Shown piece after piece: positions 6,903-12,908 of a DNA stretch of 14,920 nucleotides (the stretch's first letter is position 1; each line of letters opens with the position of its first letter). The stretch comes from CAYTAP01 sp964435775. GTDB lineage: Bacteria; Planctomycetota; Phycisphaerae; Tepidisphaerales; Tepidisphaeraceae. The notes beneath the pieces were generated by a model. The model was not told the origin of the DNA, did no database searches, and was given only the letters and a program-made list of their open reading frames with translations. The position numbers and the translations under genes are program-made. Location: contig CAYTAP010000105.1 of the NCBI GenBank assembly GCA_964435775.1, forward strand, positions 1 through 14,920, written 5' to 3'.

Positions 6903-6918
6903 TGTTCCACGTGGAACA
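6903..6918. promoter_or_regulatory. parS site, left copy
   Basis: TGTTCCACGTGGAACA is a perfect 16-bp palindrome that differs from the usual TGTTTCACGTGAAACA at the two symmetric inner positions. It is the expected DNA target of ParB, where the clamp loads before sliding in a CTP-dependent way. It lies 11 bp beyond the parB stop codon and is identical to the copy at 7972-7987. A short T/A run beside it might also let it end transcription. Confidence 0.9.
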
Positions 6919-6929
6919 TTTTTAGATCA

Positions 6930-7931
6930 TCACTCCGGCGAGACGCCGAACTTGGCGAGCAGATCGTCAAATTGGTCGAGGGAGGCGTAATGGATGGTCA
7001 GCTTCCCCTTGCCCTTGCTGCCGGAACGCAACTGAACCCGCATCCCCAGGTGCCGGCTGATCGTTTTTTCAAGGTCCTGAATATGGGCCGAAGGGAGGGT
7101 GGGCTTACTGGGTGGGGGGGTCGCCCCCCCCTGCTGGATGAGGCGTTCGAGGTTGCGGACGGATAAATCCTGCGTGATGCACGTCGCCGCCAGACGCTTT
7201 TGCACATCGGCATCCACCACGCCCGCCAGCAGCTTGCCATGACCGGCCGACAATTTACCCTCCCGAATCCAAGCCTGAACCTCAACACACAAGTCAAGCA
7301 ACCTGAGGAAATTAGCGATGGATGAGCGATCCTCCCCCAGTCGCCCGGCCAGCTCGGCTTGCGTCAGACCAAGCTGCTCCATCAATTGTCGATAACCGGC
7401 CGCCCGCTCGATCGGATTCAGATCTTCACGCTGAATGTTCTCAACAAGCGCCATCTGCGCCTGGGTAAAGGCATCGACATCACGGATGAGGGCAGGCATC
7501 GTCGCCAGGCCCGCCCGCTGGGCCGCCCGCCAGCGGCGTTCGCCGGCGATCAATTCATAGCCCCTCCCCACCGGTCGAACGACAATCGGCTGAATCAACC
7601 CGGTGGAACGAATGCTCGTTCCCAGCGCATCCAGCGACGCCTCATCAAATGTCTTGCGCGGCTGATGAGGATTCGGGACCACATCCGCGACGGCAATCTC
7701 CTGAGGGATTGTCGGCGCACGCGACGATCCCTTGTCCGTCGGCTGACGATTGTCAGACGGTGGGGCGGACACGTCCGACGTGGTGTCCGTCGAACTGTCC
7801 GCCGTTGGCACGATGCCGTCTGCTTGAGGTGCCGCCGGCGCAGCCGGCGCCTCTGCCTCAGTCGATACAGAAATCAGACTCGCCAGCCCCCTACCGAGGC
7901 GAGATCGTGATTTGGATTTGGTGTCGGACAT
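6930..7931 (-). CDS. parB: Chromosome-partitioning protein ParB
   Basis: ParB loads at parS, clamps DNA and spreads using CTP, organising the origin region for segregation. From ATG 7931 it has 333 aa and opens with RSRLGRGLASLI, the normal ParB N-terminus that stimulates ParA. A low-complexity linker rich in Asp, Thr, Ser and Pro follows, then VVPNPHQPRKTFDE, the CTPase box GERRWRAAQ and the ENIQREDLNP box. A helix-turn-helix (LGLTQAELAGRLGEDRSSIA) and AGHGKLL follow, and a C-terminal dimerisation region completes it. A start at 7988 is in frame and has a GGAGAG before it, but it would translate the parS site itself (FHVEH), so 7931 is preferred with GAGG six bases upstream. No parA lies on either side within this window. 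Confidence 0.95.
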   Translation of the reverse strand: MSDTKSKSRSRLGRGLASLISVSTEAEAPAAPAAPQADGIVPTADSSTDTTSDVSAPPSDNRQPTDKGSSRAPTIPQEIAVADVVPNPHQPRKTFDEASLDALGTSIRSTGLIQPIVVRPVGRGYELIAGERRWRAAQRAGLATMPALIRDVDAFTQAQMALVENIQREDLNPIERAAGYRQLMEQLGLTQAELAGRLGEDRSSIANFLRLLDLCVEVQAWIREGKLSAGHGKLLAGVVDADVQKRLAATCITQDLSVRNLERLIQQGGATPPPSKPTLPSAHIQDLEKTISRHLGMRVQLRSGSKGKGKLTIHYASLDQFDDLLAKFGVSPE

Positions 7932-7971
7932 GTTCGGCCTCGCGAGTGATGGGACAAAGGTTGCAGACAAA

Positions 7972-7987
7972 TGTTCCACGTGGAACA
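7972..7987. promoter_or_regulatory. parS site, right copy
   Basis: It is identical to the left copy: TGTTCCACGTGGAACA, 40 bp before the parB start. Together the two sites bracket the whole parB gene, 1,069 bp apart centre to centre. A ParB nest here could also affect parB transcription. Confidence 0.9.
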
Positions 7988-7989
7988 TT

Positions 7990-8100
7990 TTACTCTCCGT
8001 GGAGTAGCAGGATATCACCACGCCATTCGATCACCAACAAATTGATGAGACCTGCCGCTGTCTCGTAGCAATACATCATCGCAAGCCCTTGTGTTAGCAT
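7990..8100 (-). CDS. Possible 36-aa leader ORF upstream of parB
   Basis: From ATG 8100 the frame reads MLTQGLAMMYCYETAAGLIN, continues hydrophobic (LLVIEWRGDILLLHGE) and stops at TAA 7990-7992. A GTG at 8136 in the same frame would give 48 aa. The weak promoter 8111-8139 would start transcription near 8104, only about four bases before the ATG. The stop codon is 58 bp before the preferred parB start and one base from the alternative one. It could be a leader peptide, a remnant of a longer gene damaged by the repeat at 8166, or chance. No homolog is recognised. Confidence 0.25.
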   Translation of the reverse strand: MLTQGLAMMYCYETAAGLINLLVIEWRGDILLLHGE

Positions 8101-8110
8101 TTTGTTAGGT

Positions 8111-8139
8111 ATTTTATCATGAAAATAGCCCCGCACCAA
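8111..8139 (-). promoter_or_regulatory. Weak candidate promoter for parB
   Basis: On the minus strand: TTGGTG (8134-8139), a 17-bp spacer and TAAAAT (8111-8116), 3/6 and 5/6 sigma70 matches. The position suits transcription of parB, with a leader of about 170 bases containing parS. Confidence 0.3.
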
Positions 8140-8165
8140 ATCGGTCGTCTCGTCTGCTCAATGGG

Positions 8166-8260
8166 ATCAACCACAGATGAACCCCGATGAACACGGATAA
8201 ACGCGAAAGACTTTTGTGTTCTTATCTGCGTTCATCTGCGTTTATCTATGGTGGATTTTT
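8166..8260. repeat. 95-bp imperfect inverted repeat, GATGAACACG type
   Basis: The left arm (8166-8210, starting ATCAACCACAGATGAA) aligns with the reverse complement of the right arm (8211-8260, starting AAAAATCCACCATAGATAAA). Both carry GATGAAC and GATAA blocks, with almost no loop. Elements of this type (ACCACAGATGAACACAGATGAA) are scattered between genes in many environmental bacteria; this is recalled, not searched. It sits between the parB and nuoD promoters and could insulate them. Confidence 0.75.
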
Positions 8261-8319
8261 CCGCTTCCCACCGAACGAAACGCGAATCTGACGGTGACCC
8301 GCTTGCCCAGGGCCGGAAG

Positions 8320-8348
8320 ATGGCACGCCAGCCGAAGCTCGCTATAAT
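8320..8348 (+). promoter_or_regulatory. Candidate promoter of the nuoD operon
   Basis: ATGGCA (8320-8325), a 17-bp spacer and a perfect TATAAT (8343-8348). The start would fall near 8355, which rules out a nuoD start codon at 8352 and leaves a leader of about 114 bases before 8469. Confidence 0.55.
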
Positions 8349-8468
8349 CGCGTGTCCTGGCCGGGGATGGGGCGGGGAATGCCCGGGGCGCGACGCGGAC
8401 GGATGCGCGGGGTCGCGCCTGATGGGCGCACGATGAATCCGCGCCACGCGGCGGGAGACTGGAAGCTT

Positions 8469-9737
8469 ATGCCTTATACATTGTCGGAAACGTCTCGGGA
8501 TTTGTCGTCCATCGGACAGGGGGAGGGAGGCAACCGGTGGACCCTCAACTTCGGTCCCCAGCACCCGGCCACCCACACGACGCTGCGCCTTGTGCTGGAA
8601 CTGGATGGCGAGCGCGTCATTCGCTGCACGCCGCATATCGGCTATCTGCACAGCGGGTTCGAAAAGCTGGGTGAACATCTTAATTACAACCAGTATGTGA
8701 CGATCGTCAACCGGATGGACTACTCGGCGCCGATCTACAACGAACTCCCCTGGCACGGTGCGGCCGAGAAATTGATGGGGATCGAAATCACCCCGCGCTG
8801 CAAGTCGCTGCGGACGATCGCCGGGGAGCTGGGGCGCATCCTCTCGCATCTGCTTTCCATCGCGGCGGCCGGGCTGGACCTGGGCGCGTTCACCGCGTTT
8901 TTGTATGGCTTCAACGAGCGTGAAAAGATTTACGACATCGTGGAGTACATGAGCGGACAGCGCTACCACACGAGCTGGACGCGGGTGGGGGGGCTCAACA
9001 TGGATTTGCCCGATGAGGATGTCTTCAAGCGGATGGTGCATGACTTCATCGACAACGATCTTCCGCCGGCGATCGAGGACATCGAGAAGCTGCTCAACCG
9101 CAATCGCATTTTCGTCGATCGCACCAAAGGCATCGGCACAATCAGCCGGGAGGAGGCGATCGCCTGGAGCATGACCGGACCGATGGCCCGCGCCAGCGGC
9201 ATCCGGCGCGACGTGCGCAAGGATGAACCGTATCTCTGTTTCGCCGACAACTGGGATGGACGGGGGACACCGGCCGTTGATTTCAAGGTTCCGGTCATGG
9301 AAACCGGCGACTGCTACGCGCGATACCTCGTGCGTCTGGAGGAGATCAAGCAGTCGACGCACATCATCCGACAGTTGATCGACAACATTCCCGACGGGCC
9401 TGTGAATGTAAGCCCCGAAGGCAAGGAAGTGCTTCCGCCGAAGGATCAGGTTTATTCGAGCATCGAGGGATTGATTCAGCACTTCGAGCTGATCATGACC
9501 AACCGCGGCTTCACCGCGCCGGCGGGAGAGGTGTATTGCTGCATCGAAAGCGCCGGCGGGGAACTGGGCTATTATATTGTGAGCAGCGGCGACAACGTCC
9601 CTTGGCGCGTCCGGACGCGCCCGCCCTGCTTTGTGAACTATCAGTCGTTTCCGAAGCTGATCGAAGGACACATGATCTCCGACGTGGTGGCGGTCCTGGG
9701 CAGCATCAACGTCATCGCGGCGGAGCTGGATCGGTAG
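8469..9737 (+). CDS. nuoD: NADH-quinone oxidoreductase subunit D
   Basis: NuoD is the 49-kDa-type peripheral-arm subunit of complex I that forms, with NuoB, the quinone-binding site. From ATG 8469 it has 422 aa, the normal length. Family landmarks are FGPQHPATHTTLRL with the quinone-site histidine at 36, HIGYLHSGFEKL at 56-67, RMDY with the quinone-site tyrosine at 85, SGQRYHTSWTRVGG in the middle, and the C-terminal RTRPPCFVNYQSFPKL, then the hydrophobic VLGSINVIAAELDR. GGAAG three bases before the ATG is a modest ribosome site. Alternative in-frame ATGs at 8433 and 8352 would add residues unlike the family. The usual neighbours nuoC and nuoB are not in the window, so the nuo genes are split. 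It is not fused to NuoC. Confidence 0.95.
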   Translation: MPYTLSETSRDLSSIGQGEGGNRWTLNFGPQHPATHTTLRLVLELDGERVIRCTPHIGYLHSGFEKLGEHLNYNQYVTIVNRMDYSAPIYNELPWHGAAEKLMGIEITPRCKSLRTIAGELGRILSHLLSIAAAGLDLGAFTAFLYGFNEREKIYDIVEYMSGQRYHTSWTRVGGLNMDLPDEDVFKRMVHDFIDNDLPPAIEDIEKLLNRNRIFVDRTKGIGTISREEAIAWSMTGPMARASGIRRDVRKDEPYLCFADNWDGRGTPAVDFKVPVMETGDCYARYLVRLEEIKQSTHIIRQLIDNIPDGPVNVSPEGKEVLPPKDQVYSSIEGLIQHFELIMTNRGFTAPAGEVYCCIESAGGELGYYIVSSGDNVPWRVRTRPPCFVNYQSFPKLIEGHMISDVVAVLGSINVIAAELDR

Positions 9738-9779
9738 GGCTGTGGAATACGCGGTAAAGTGAGCGATCGGAGGTTCGAC

Positions 9780-10001
9780 ATGGAACTGCTTGAGCGAATC
9801 ACCGTGAGGCCGGATCAATGCGGCGGCAAGCCATGTATTCGCGGGATCCGTATTCGCGTGTCGGATGTGTTGGGATCGCTGGCCTCGGGCATGACTTCGC
9901 AGCAGGTATTGGAACAGTTTCCGTACCTGGAAGCGGATGACATTCGAGCGTGCCTGGAGTACGCGGCGGAGCAGGTGAATTATCGAGCGAAAACCGCATG
10001 A
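9780..10001 (+). CDS. DUF433-family antitoxin
   Basis: This 73-aa protein carries the DUF433 core: ITVRPDQCGGKPCIRGIRIR, with the G-G-K-P-C-I-R-G block at 15-22, VSDVLGSLASGMTSQQVLEQ and FPYLEADDIRACLEYAA. The fold is a small winged helix-turn-helix, and members pair with DUF5615 toxins. GGAGG at 9769-9773, six bases ahead, supports this ATG over the in-frame GTG at 9759. Its TGA overlaps the next gene's ATG (ATGA), so the two are translationally coupled. It begins 42 bp after nuoD, so it is likely carried on the nuo transcript; I see no clear separate promoter. It would be expected to bind and restrain the DUF5615 protein. Confidence 0.88.
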   Translation: MELLERITVRPDQCGGKPCIRGIRIRVSDVLGSLASGMTSQQVLEQFPYLEADDIRACLEYAAEQVNYRAKTA

Positions 10002-10339
10002 CCTTCTGGCTTGATGCGCAACTTGATCCAGAGCTCGCCAGCTGGATTGGCAGCCGCTTCAACGTGGTGGTCAAGCATGTGGTCGAACTTGGATTGGAAC
10101 GAAGCTCCGATACGGAATTGTATGAATCGGCGCGGCGTTTCGAGCAAATTGTCATCGTGACTAAAGATGGTGATTTTGTGGGTCTGTCGGGTCGCCGCGG
10201 CGCGCCTCCTCAAGTGCTGCATATGCGCTGCGGCAACATGCGTACCGCGCGAATGTGTGTGTTCCTCTCGGGTGCGCTTCCCGATGCTCTCGCAAGGCTT
10301 GAGTTGGGCGAATCGCTTGTTGTTGTTGACGGCCCATGA
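9998..10339 (+). CDS. DUF5615-family PIN-like toxin
   Basis: This 113-aa protein matches the DUF5615 (Mut7-C/PIN-like) type: MTFWLDAQLDPELASWI with an early acidic D6, VKHVVELGLERSSDTELYES with D38 and E40, IVIVTKDGDF with D57 and D59, and VLHMRCGNMRT. These acids would make the metal-binding RNase site of PIN-fold proteins. No activity has been shown from sequence alone. The start is the ATG in the ATGA overlap with the DUF433 gene; the longer upstream frame only reads through that gene. All expected acidic positions are present, so the module looks intact. It ends 24 bp before nuoE. Confidence 0.87.
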   Translation: MTFWLDAQLDPELASWIGSRFNVVVKHVVELGLERSSDTELYESARRFEQIVIVTKDGDFVGLSGRRGAPPQVLHMRCGNMRTARMCVFLSGALPDALARLELGESLVVVDGP

Positions 10340-10363
10340 AAATAACTTTGAAGGAAACGGTCA

Positions 10364-10936
10364 ATGGCATGGATTGTTGAAAATCGTCGAGTACCCGTGG
10401 CCGATGACGGCGGGCCTTATCTGACCGAGGCGCTCAAGGCGCATTTGCGGGAGGTTTATTTCCCGCGATATCCCACCAAGCGGGCGCTGACGTTGCCGGC
10501 GCTGCATGCGATTCAGCATGAGCATGGATGGGTGCCGATGAAGGCGCTGGAGGAATTGGCCGAGTTTTTGGAGATCTCCCCGGCCGAGGTGCTCGATACG
10601 GCGTCGTTCTATGAAGAGTTCTGGCTGAAGCCCAAGGGGAAATACCTGATCGGGATCTGTCGGTCACTGGCCTGCGAGTTGACGGGCTCGAAAAGCCTGA
10701 CGGATGCGCTGCGAAAGAAGCTGGGGATCGAGTTGGGGGAAACGACGCCGGATGGGAAGTTCACGCTGATCCACATGGAATGCCTGGGCGCCTGCGGCGG
10801 CGCGCCGTGCGGGCTGGTCAACGAGGTGCTGCACGAAAACCTTACGGTCGAGAACCTCGACCGTGTGCTCGATGCGCTGCCGGATGAACCGTCGGCCTAT
10901 CGCGATCCGACGGTCAACTGGCCGACAGGGCATTGA
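10364..10936 (+). CDS. nuoE: NADH-quinone oxidoreductase subunit E
   Basis: NuoE is the 24-kDa-type subunit of the NADH-input module of complex I and carries the N1a [2Fe-2S] cluster. The 190-aa protein has helical LPALHAIQHEHGWVPMKALE (about 44-63), TASFYEEFW (79-87), then cluster cysteines C99 and C104 (CRSLAC) and C140 and C144 (ECLGACGGAP), the canonical pattern. AAGGAA lies about eight bases before the ATG. Its functional partner NuoF, normally immediately downstream, is not in the window. It is separated from nuoD by a toxin-antitoxin pair. A short CGGACA-aaga-TGTCCG hairpin (10942-10957) follows the stop codon. Confidence 0.95.
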   Translation: MAWIVENRRVPVADDGGPYLTEALKAHLREVYFPRYPTKRALTLPALHAIQHEHGWVPMKALEELAEFLEISPAEVLDTASFYEEFWLKPKGKYLIGICRSLACELTGSKSLTDALRKKLGIELGETTPDGKFTLIHMECLGACGGAPCGLVNEVLHENLTVENLDRVLDALPDEPSAYRDPTVNWPTGH

Positions 10937-10941
10937 GGCGG

Positions 10942-11125
10942 CGGACAAAGATGTCCGTTGTCCGTTGTCCGTGGTTAGTGGTCCGTGGAGAGCACGGGGC
11001 GGCGGCGGTTTTGTAGGGTCCGTGGTATTCCGCGGACCATTGTTCCCATCGCGGCAATGGTCCGCGGAGTACCACGGACCCTACGGCAGATAGATGGGTC
11101 GGTAGTCGGTGGTGCGTTGTCCGTG
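10942..11125. repeat. Heptad tandem array interrupted by a nested 72-bp hairpin
   Basis: A small hairpin (10942-10957) leads into five 7-bp units at 10953-10987: GTCCGTT, GTCCGTT, GTCCGTG, GTTAGTG and GTCCGTG. Four more follow at 11098-11125: GTCGGTA, GTCGGTG, GTGCGTT and GTCCGTG. Between them lies a near-perfect inverted repeat with 30-bp arms (11013-11042 and 11055-11084) matching at 29 of 30 positions, with a 12-bp loop. Each arm is itself palindromic (GGTCCG..CGGACC). It looks like a small palindromic element inserted in, or grown from, a heptad array. It separates nuoE from the next gene and could act as a transcript-processing or attenuation structure. Confidence 0.75.
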
Positions 11126-11158
11126 GTGAAAGGAGACGGGGAGGCAGGGGAGCTCAGC

Positions 11159-11389
11159 ATGTCAGACAAGCGACAGACAGGCGGGGTGCTGCGATGGCTG
11201 GGGCGGCAAGTGGGATATGTGAGGAAAGCCGTTAAGACGGACGTCGCGCCGCCGGATAATTCATGTCAGACACCGCGTGTCGTCTACCGCGCCGACAGCG
11301 TGGAGGAAGCACCGCATCCGGACGATCCGAAGTTGAAGCTTCGCCGGACGACGATTGACGAGGTGATTGAGCGGAAACAGCCGGAGTGA
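11159..11389 (+). CDS. Small basic protein of unknown function after nuoE
   Basis: The ATG at 11159 follows a GGGGAG ribosome site by about six bases and opens a 76-aa frame. The N-terminal part is basic with aromatic residues (VLRWLGRQVGYVRKAVK) and could be an amphipathic helix. The C-terminal part, HPDDPKLKLRRTTIDEVIERK, is charged and looks structured. There is no signal peptide, membrane segment or cysteine cluster (a single Cys at about 36). It is last in the nuo-associated cluster, 222 bp after nuoE across a repeat-filled gap. I do not recognise the family. A longer in-frame start is possible but would run into the repeat. The ribosome site and codon pattern favour a real gene. Confidence 0.6.
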   Translation: MSDKRQTGGVLRWLGRQVGYVRKAVKTDVAPPDNSCQTPRVVYRADSVEEAPHPDDPKLKLRRTTIDEVIERKQPE

Positions 11390-11390
11390 G

Positions 11391-11418
11391 CGACACCCCT
11401 TGTCGTTGGAGGGTGTCG
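11391..11418 (+). terminator. Hairpin one base after the small gene's stop codon
   Basis: CGACACCC (11391-11398) pairs with GGGTGTCG (11411-11418) over a 12-base loop, placed right after the TGA at 11387-11389. There is no T-tract, so it is not a classical intrinsic terminator. It lies between convergent genes. The rest of the gap to 11508 shows nothing more. Confidence 0.35.
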
Positions 11419-11508
11419 GTCCACAGTCGCAGGACGTCGCGCGAGCGACGGCCTTCAACGCAAGAATTTCCGGCCGTTCGCCATCCAAGTCGCGTGGCGG
11501 ACATTGGG

Positions 11509-12780
11509 TTACTGTTGTCCGACAAGATTCAGTTGCAGTTGGGTTTTGCCGGTTTGCTGCGCTCGAGTGGTTTGAACGGCTTGAAGCAGGCCGGTTTCGA
11601 TGTCATACGCGGATTGGGACATTTCCATCGGACCTTGTTCAATGAGGATCGCGTTGCGTCCCTGAGTTCCGGCGAAACTGATCTGAAAGCGCGTGATCGG
11701 ATCCTGATCGATCAACTGATTGGGTTGAAGTTTCGTCATCGCCTGGGGTGAAATCCAAAGACCCGTTGGAAGCGCTGAGCCGAAGCAGCGATTCATCGTC
11801 GCTTCCTGGGGAGGCAACCCCTGGCCGATCTCTTTGCGGATCACGACGCGCATCAGCGCGCAGTTCTGTGCGACTTGCCCGATGGAAAATTGAACCGCCA
11901 TGCCAAAACCCGGAAGCGTGCCTGTTGGGACGATGGCCGACTCGCGTCCCTGGTAGACGAACTGCCGCCCCGGCGCAACCCACTGGGGAAGGCGATCATT
12001 GGCCCAGGGAACGTTGAGTTGCCGGACGGAAACCAGACGCGAGTGGGAGATGTAACTGGCGCCCTTGCCCGGAGTGATCGTGTTGTCCTTGCCGAGCGTC
12101 GGGACGTCGGTGTTGGTGTTGGAACTGCTCTCGGCCAGCAGCAATCCGCTGTGTAAATCATAGATGCGGCTGCTGTACCCATTGCCGCCGCTCAGAAGGC
12201 TGATCGCGTCGTAGTTTTGCCCGTTGAGCGTGTACGCGATGCGCGTCACCTTGAGACCCGCGCCGCCATCACGGAGCATGCCGGCCAAGCGGCTGGGATG
12301 AATCCAGTACATGCCAAGCTCGCCTGCATTGCCGACGAGCGCGGCGGCGCCGGTGGAGGCGCAGACATTGTTCTGAAGATCGGCGATGAGGTAATTGCGT
12401 GCGTCAGCCGCGAGGATCTGCGGGTGCGCTGCGACGATGCTGATCTGGAGATATCCCACGCCACCGGAGTTTTTCATCTCATCGGCGCGATAGCGCTTGC
12501 CGGTTTTATTATCGACGAGATTCCCCTGCTCGTCGGGAACCAACTGCGTGCCGACACCCTGGACCACGGAGGAACCGGCGAAGTAGGTGATTCTCGCGCC
12601 GGGGCGAAGAAACGCGGGGAACGGCTTATCCGGAGGCGCGAGTGGGTTGGCGGCCGCGCCGCCACCATCCGCCTGCGCCGGCGGTGACATTCCTTGTCCG
12701 TGAACCGGCGTCGCCATGAATGCAACTGCAAGTCCGACAGACCACAACCAACCGGCCGCGCGACGCCTGATCGTATTCAT
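11509..12780 (-). CDS. Secreted protein of unknown function
   Basis: From ATG 12780 the 423-aa product starts with a Sec-type signal peptide: MNTIRRRAAG, a hydrophobic core to about residue 24, and likely cleavage near TPVHG|QG (28). A disordered Pro/Gly/Ala stretch follows (about 29-50), then a mostly beta-rich domain with many Gly, Asn and Ser residues and a few Cys. There is no lipobox, second membrane segment or catalytic motif that I recognise. An in-frame ATG at 12819 would put 13 extra residues before the signal peptide and lie upstream of the predicted transcription start, so it is rejected. The strong promoter just upstream suggests independent expression. It is co-oriented with the DUF5107/TPR gene, 128 bp downstream of it. 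It probably acts in the periplasm or outside the cell. Confidence 0.75.
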   Translation of the reverse strand: MNTIRRRAAGWLWSVGLAVAFMATPVHGQGMSPPAQADGGGAAANPLAPPDKPFPAFLRPGARITYFAGSSVVQGVGTQLVPDEQGNLVDNKTGKRYRADEMKNSGGVGYLQISIVAAHPQILAADARNYLIADLQNNVCASTGAAALVGNAGELGMYWIHPSRLAGMLRDGGAGLKVTRIAYTLNGQNYDAISLLSGGNGYSSRIYDLHSGLLLAESSSNTNTDVPTLGKDNTITPGKGASYISHSRLVSVRQLNVPWANDRLPQWVAPGRQFVYQGRESAIVPTGTLPGFGMAVQFSIGQVAQNCALMRVVIRKEIGQGLPPQEATMNRCFGSALPTGLWISPQAMTKLQPNQLIDQDPITRFQISFAGTQGRNAILIEQGPMEMSQSAYDIETGLLQAVQTTRAQQTGKTQLQLNLVGQQ

Positions 12781-12808
12781 TGCATTTGCCCTGTTAAAGA
12801 ATGCAGCA

Positions 12809-12838
12809 ATTATCTGCAACGCTTCCGGTGGTTGTCAA
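12809..12838 (-). promoter_or_regulatory. Promoter of the secreted-protein gene
   Basis: On the minus strand: a perfect TTGACA (12833-12838), an 18-bp spacer and GATAAT (12809-12814, 5/6). The start would fall near 12800, about 20 bases before the ATG at 12780. This is the best sigma70-like promoter I found in the window. Confidence 0.65.
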
Positions 12839-12908
12839 CGACAAAGCTGAGAAGCGTCGGCCTGTCTCCGCCACGTCCAATCGGTATTTGATATGCGCAA
12901 TCGCGCAA

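Larger units (their letters stand above)
7932..8468. other. Intergenic region between parB and nuoD
   Basis: This gap between divergent genes holds the right-hand parS (7972-7987), a possible short leader ORF (7990-8100 or to 8136), a weak leftward promoter (8111-8139), a long inverted repeat (8166-8260) and the rightward nuoD promoter (8320-8348). The stretch 8355-8468 is GC-rich nuoD leader. Nothing else is recognised. Confidence 0.6.

Noticed and set aside
7932..8021. N-terminal extension of ParB (MFHVEHL...)
   Set aside because: The extension is mostly translation of the parS site, and the family N-terminus begins at MSDTK. The start at 7931 is preferred; the start at 7988 is noted as an alternative.
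8352..8468. Upstream start codons for nuoD (8352, 8433)
   Set aside because: The TATAAT at 8343 puts the transcript start after 8352, and the extra residues are Arg/Gly/Pro-rich and unlike NuoD N-termini.
8232..9818. A 528-codon minus-strand frame opposite nuoD
   Set aside because: It is a shadow of the high-GC nuoD gene. Its FHVEP near the start superficially recalls a translated parS, but the DNA there is not a parS palindrome.
10953..11125. CRISPR-like array
   Set aside because: The repeated unit is only 7 bp with no unique spacers of regular length and no cas gene. The long structure is a hairpin.
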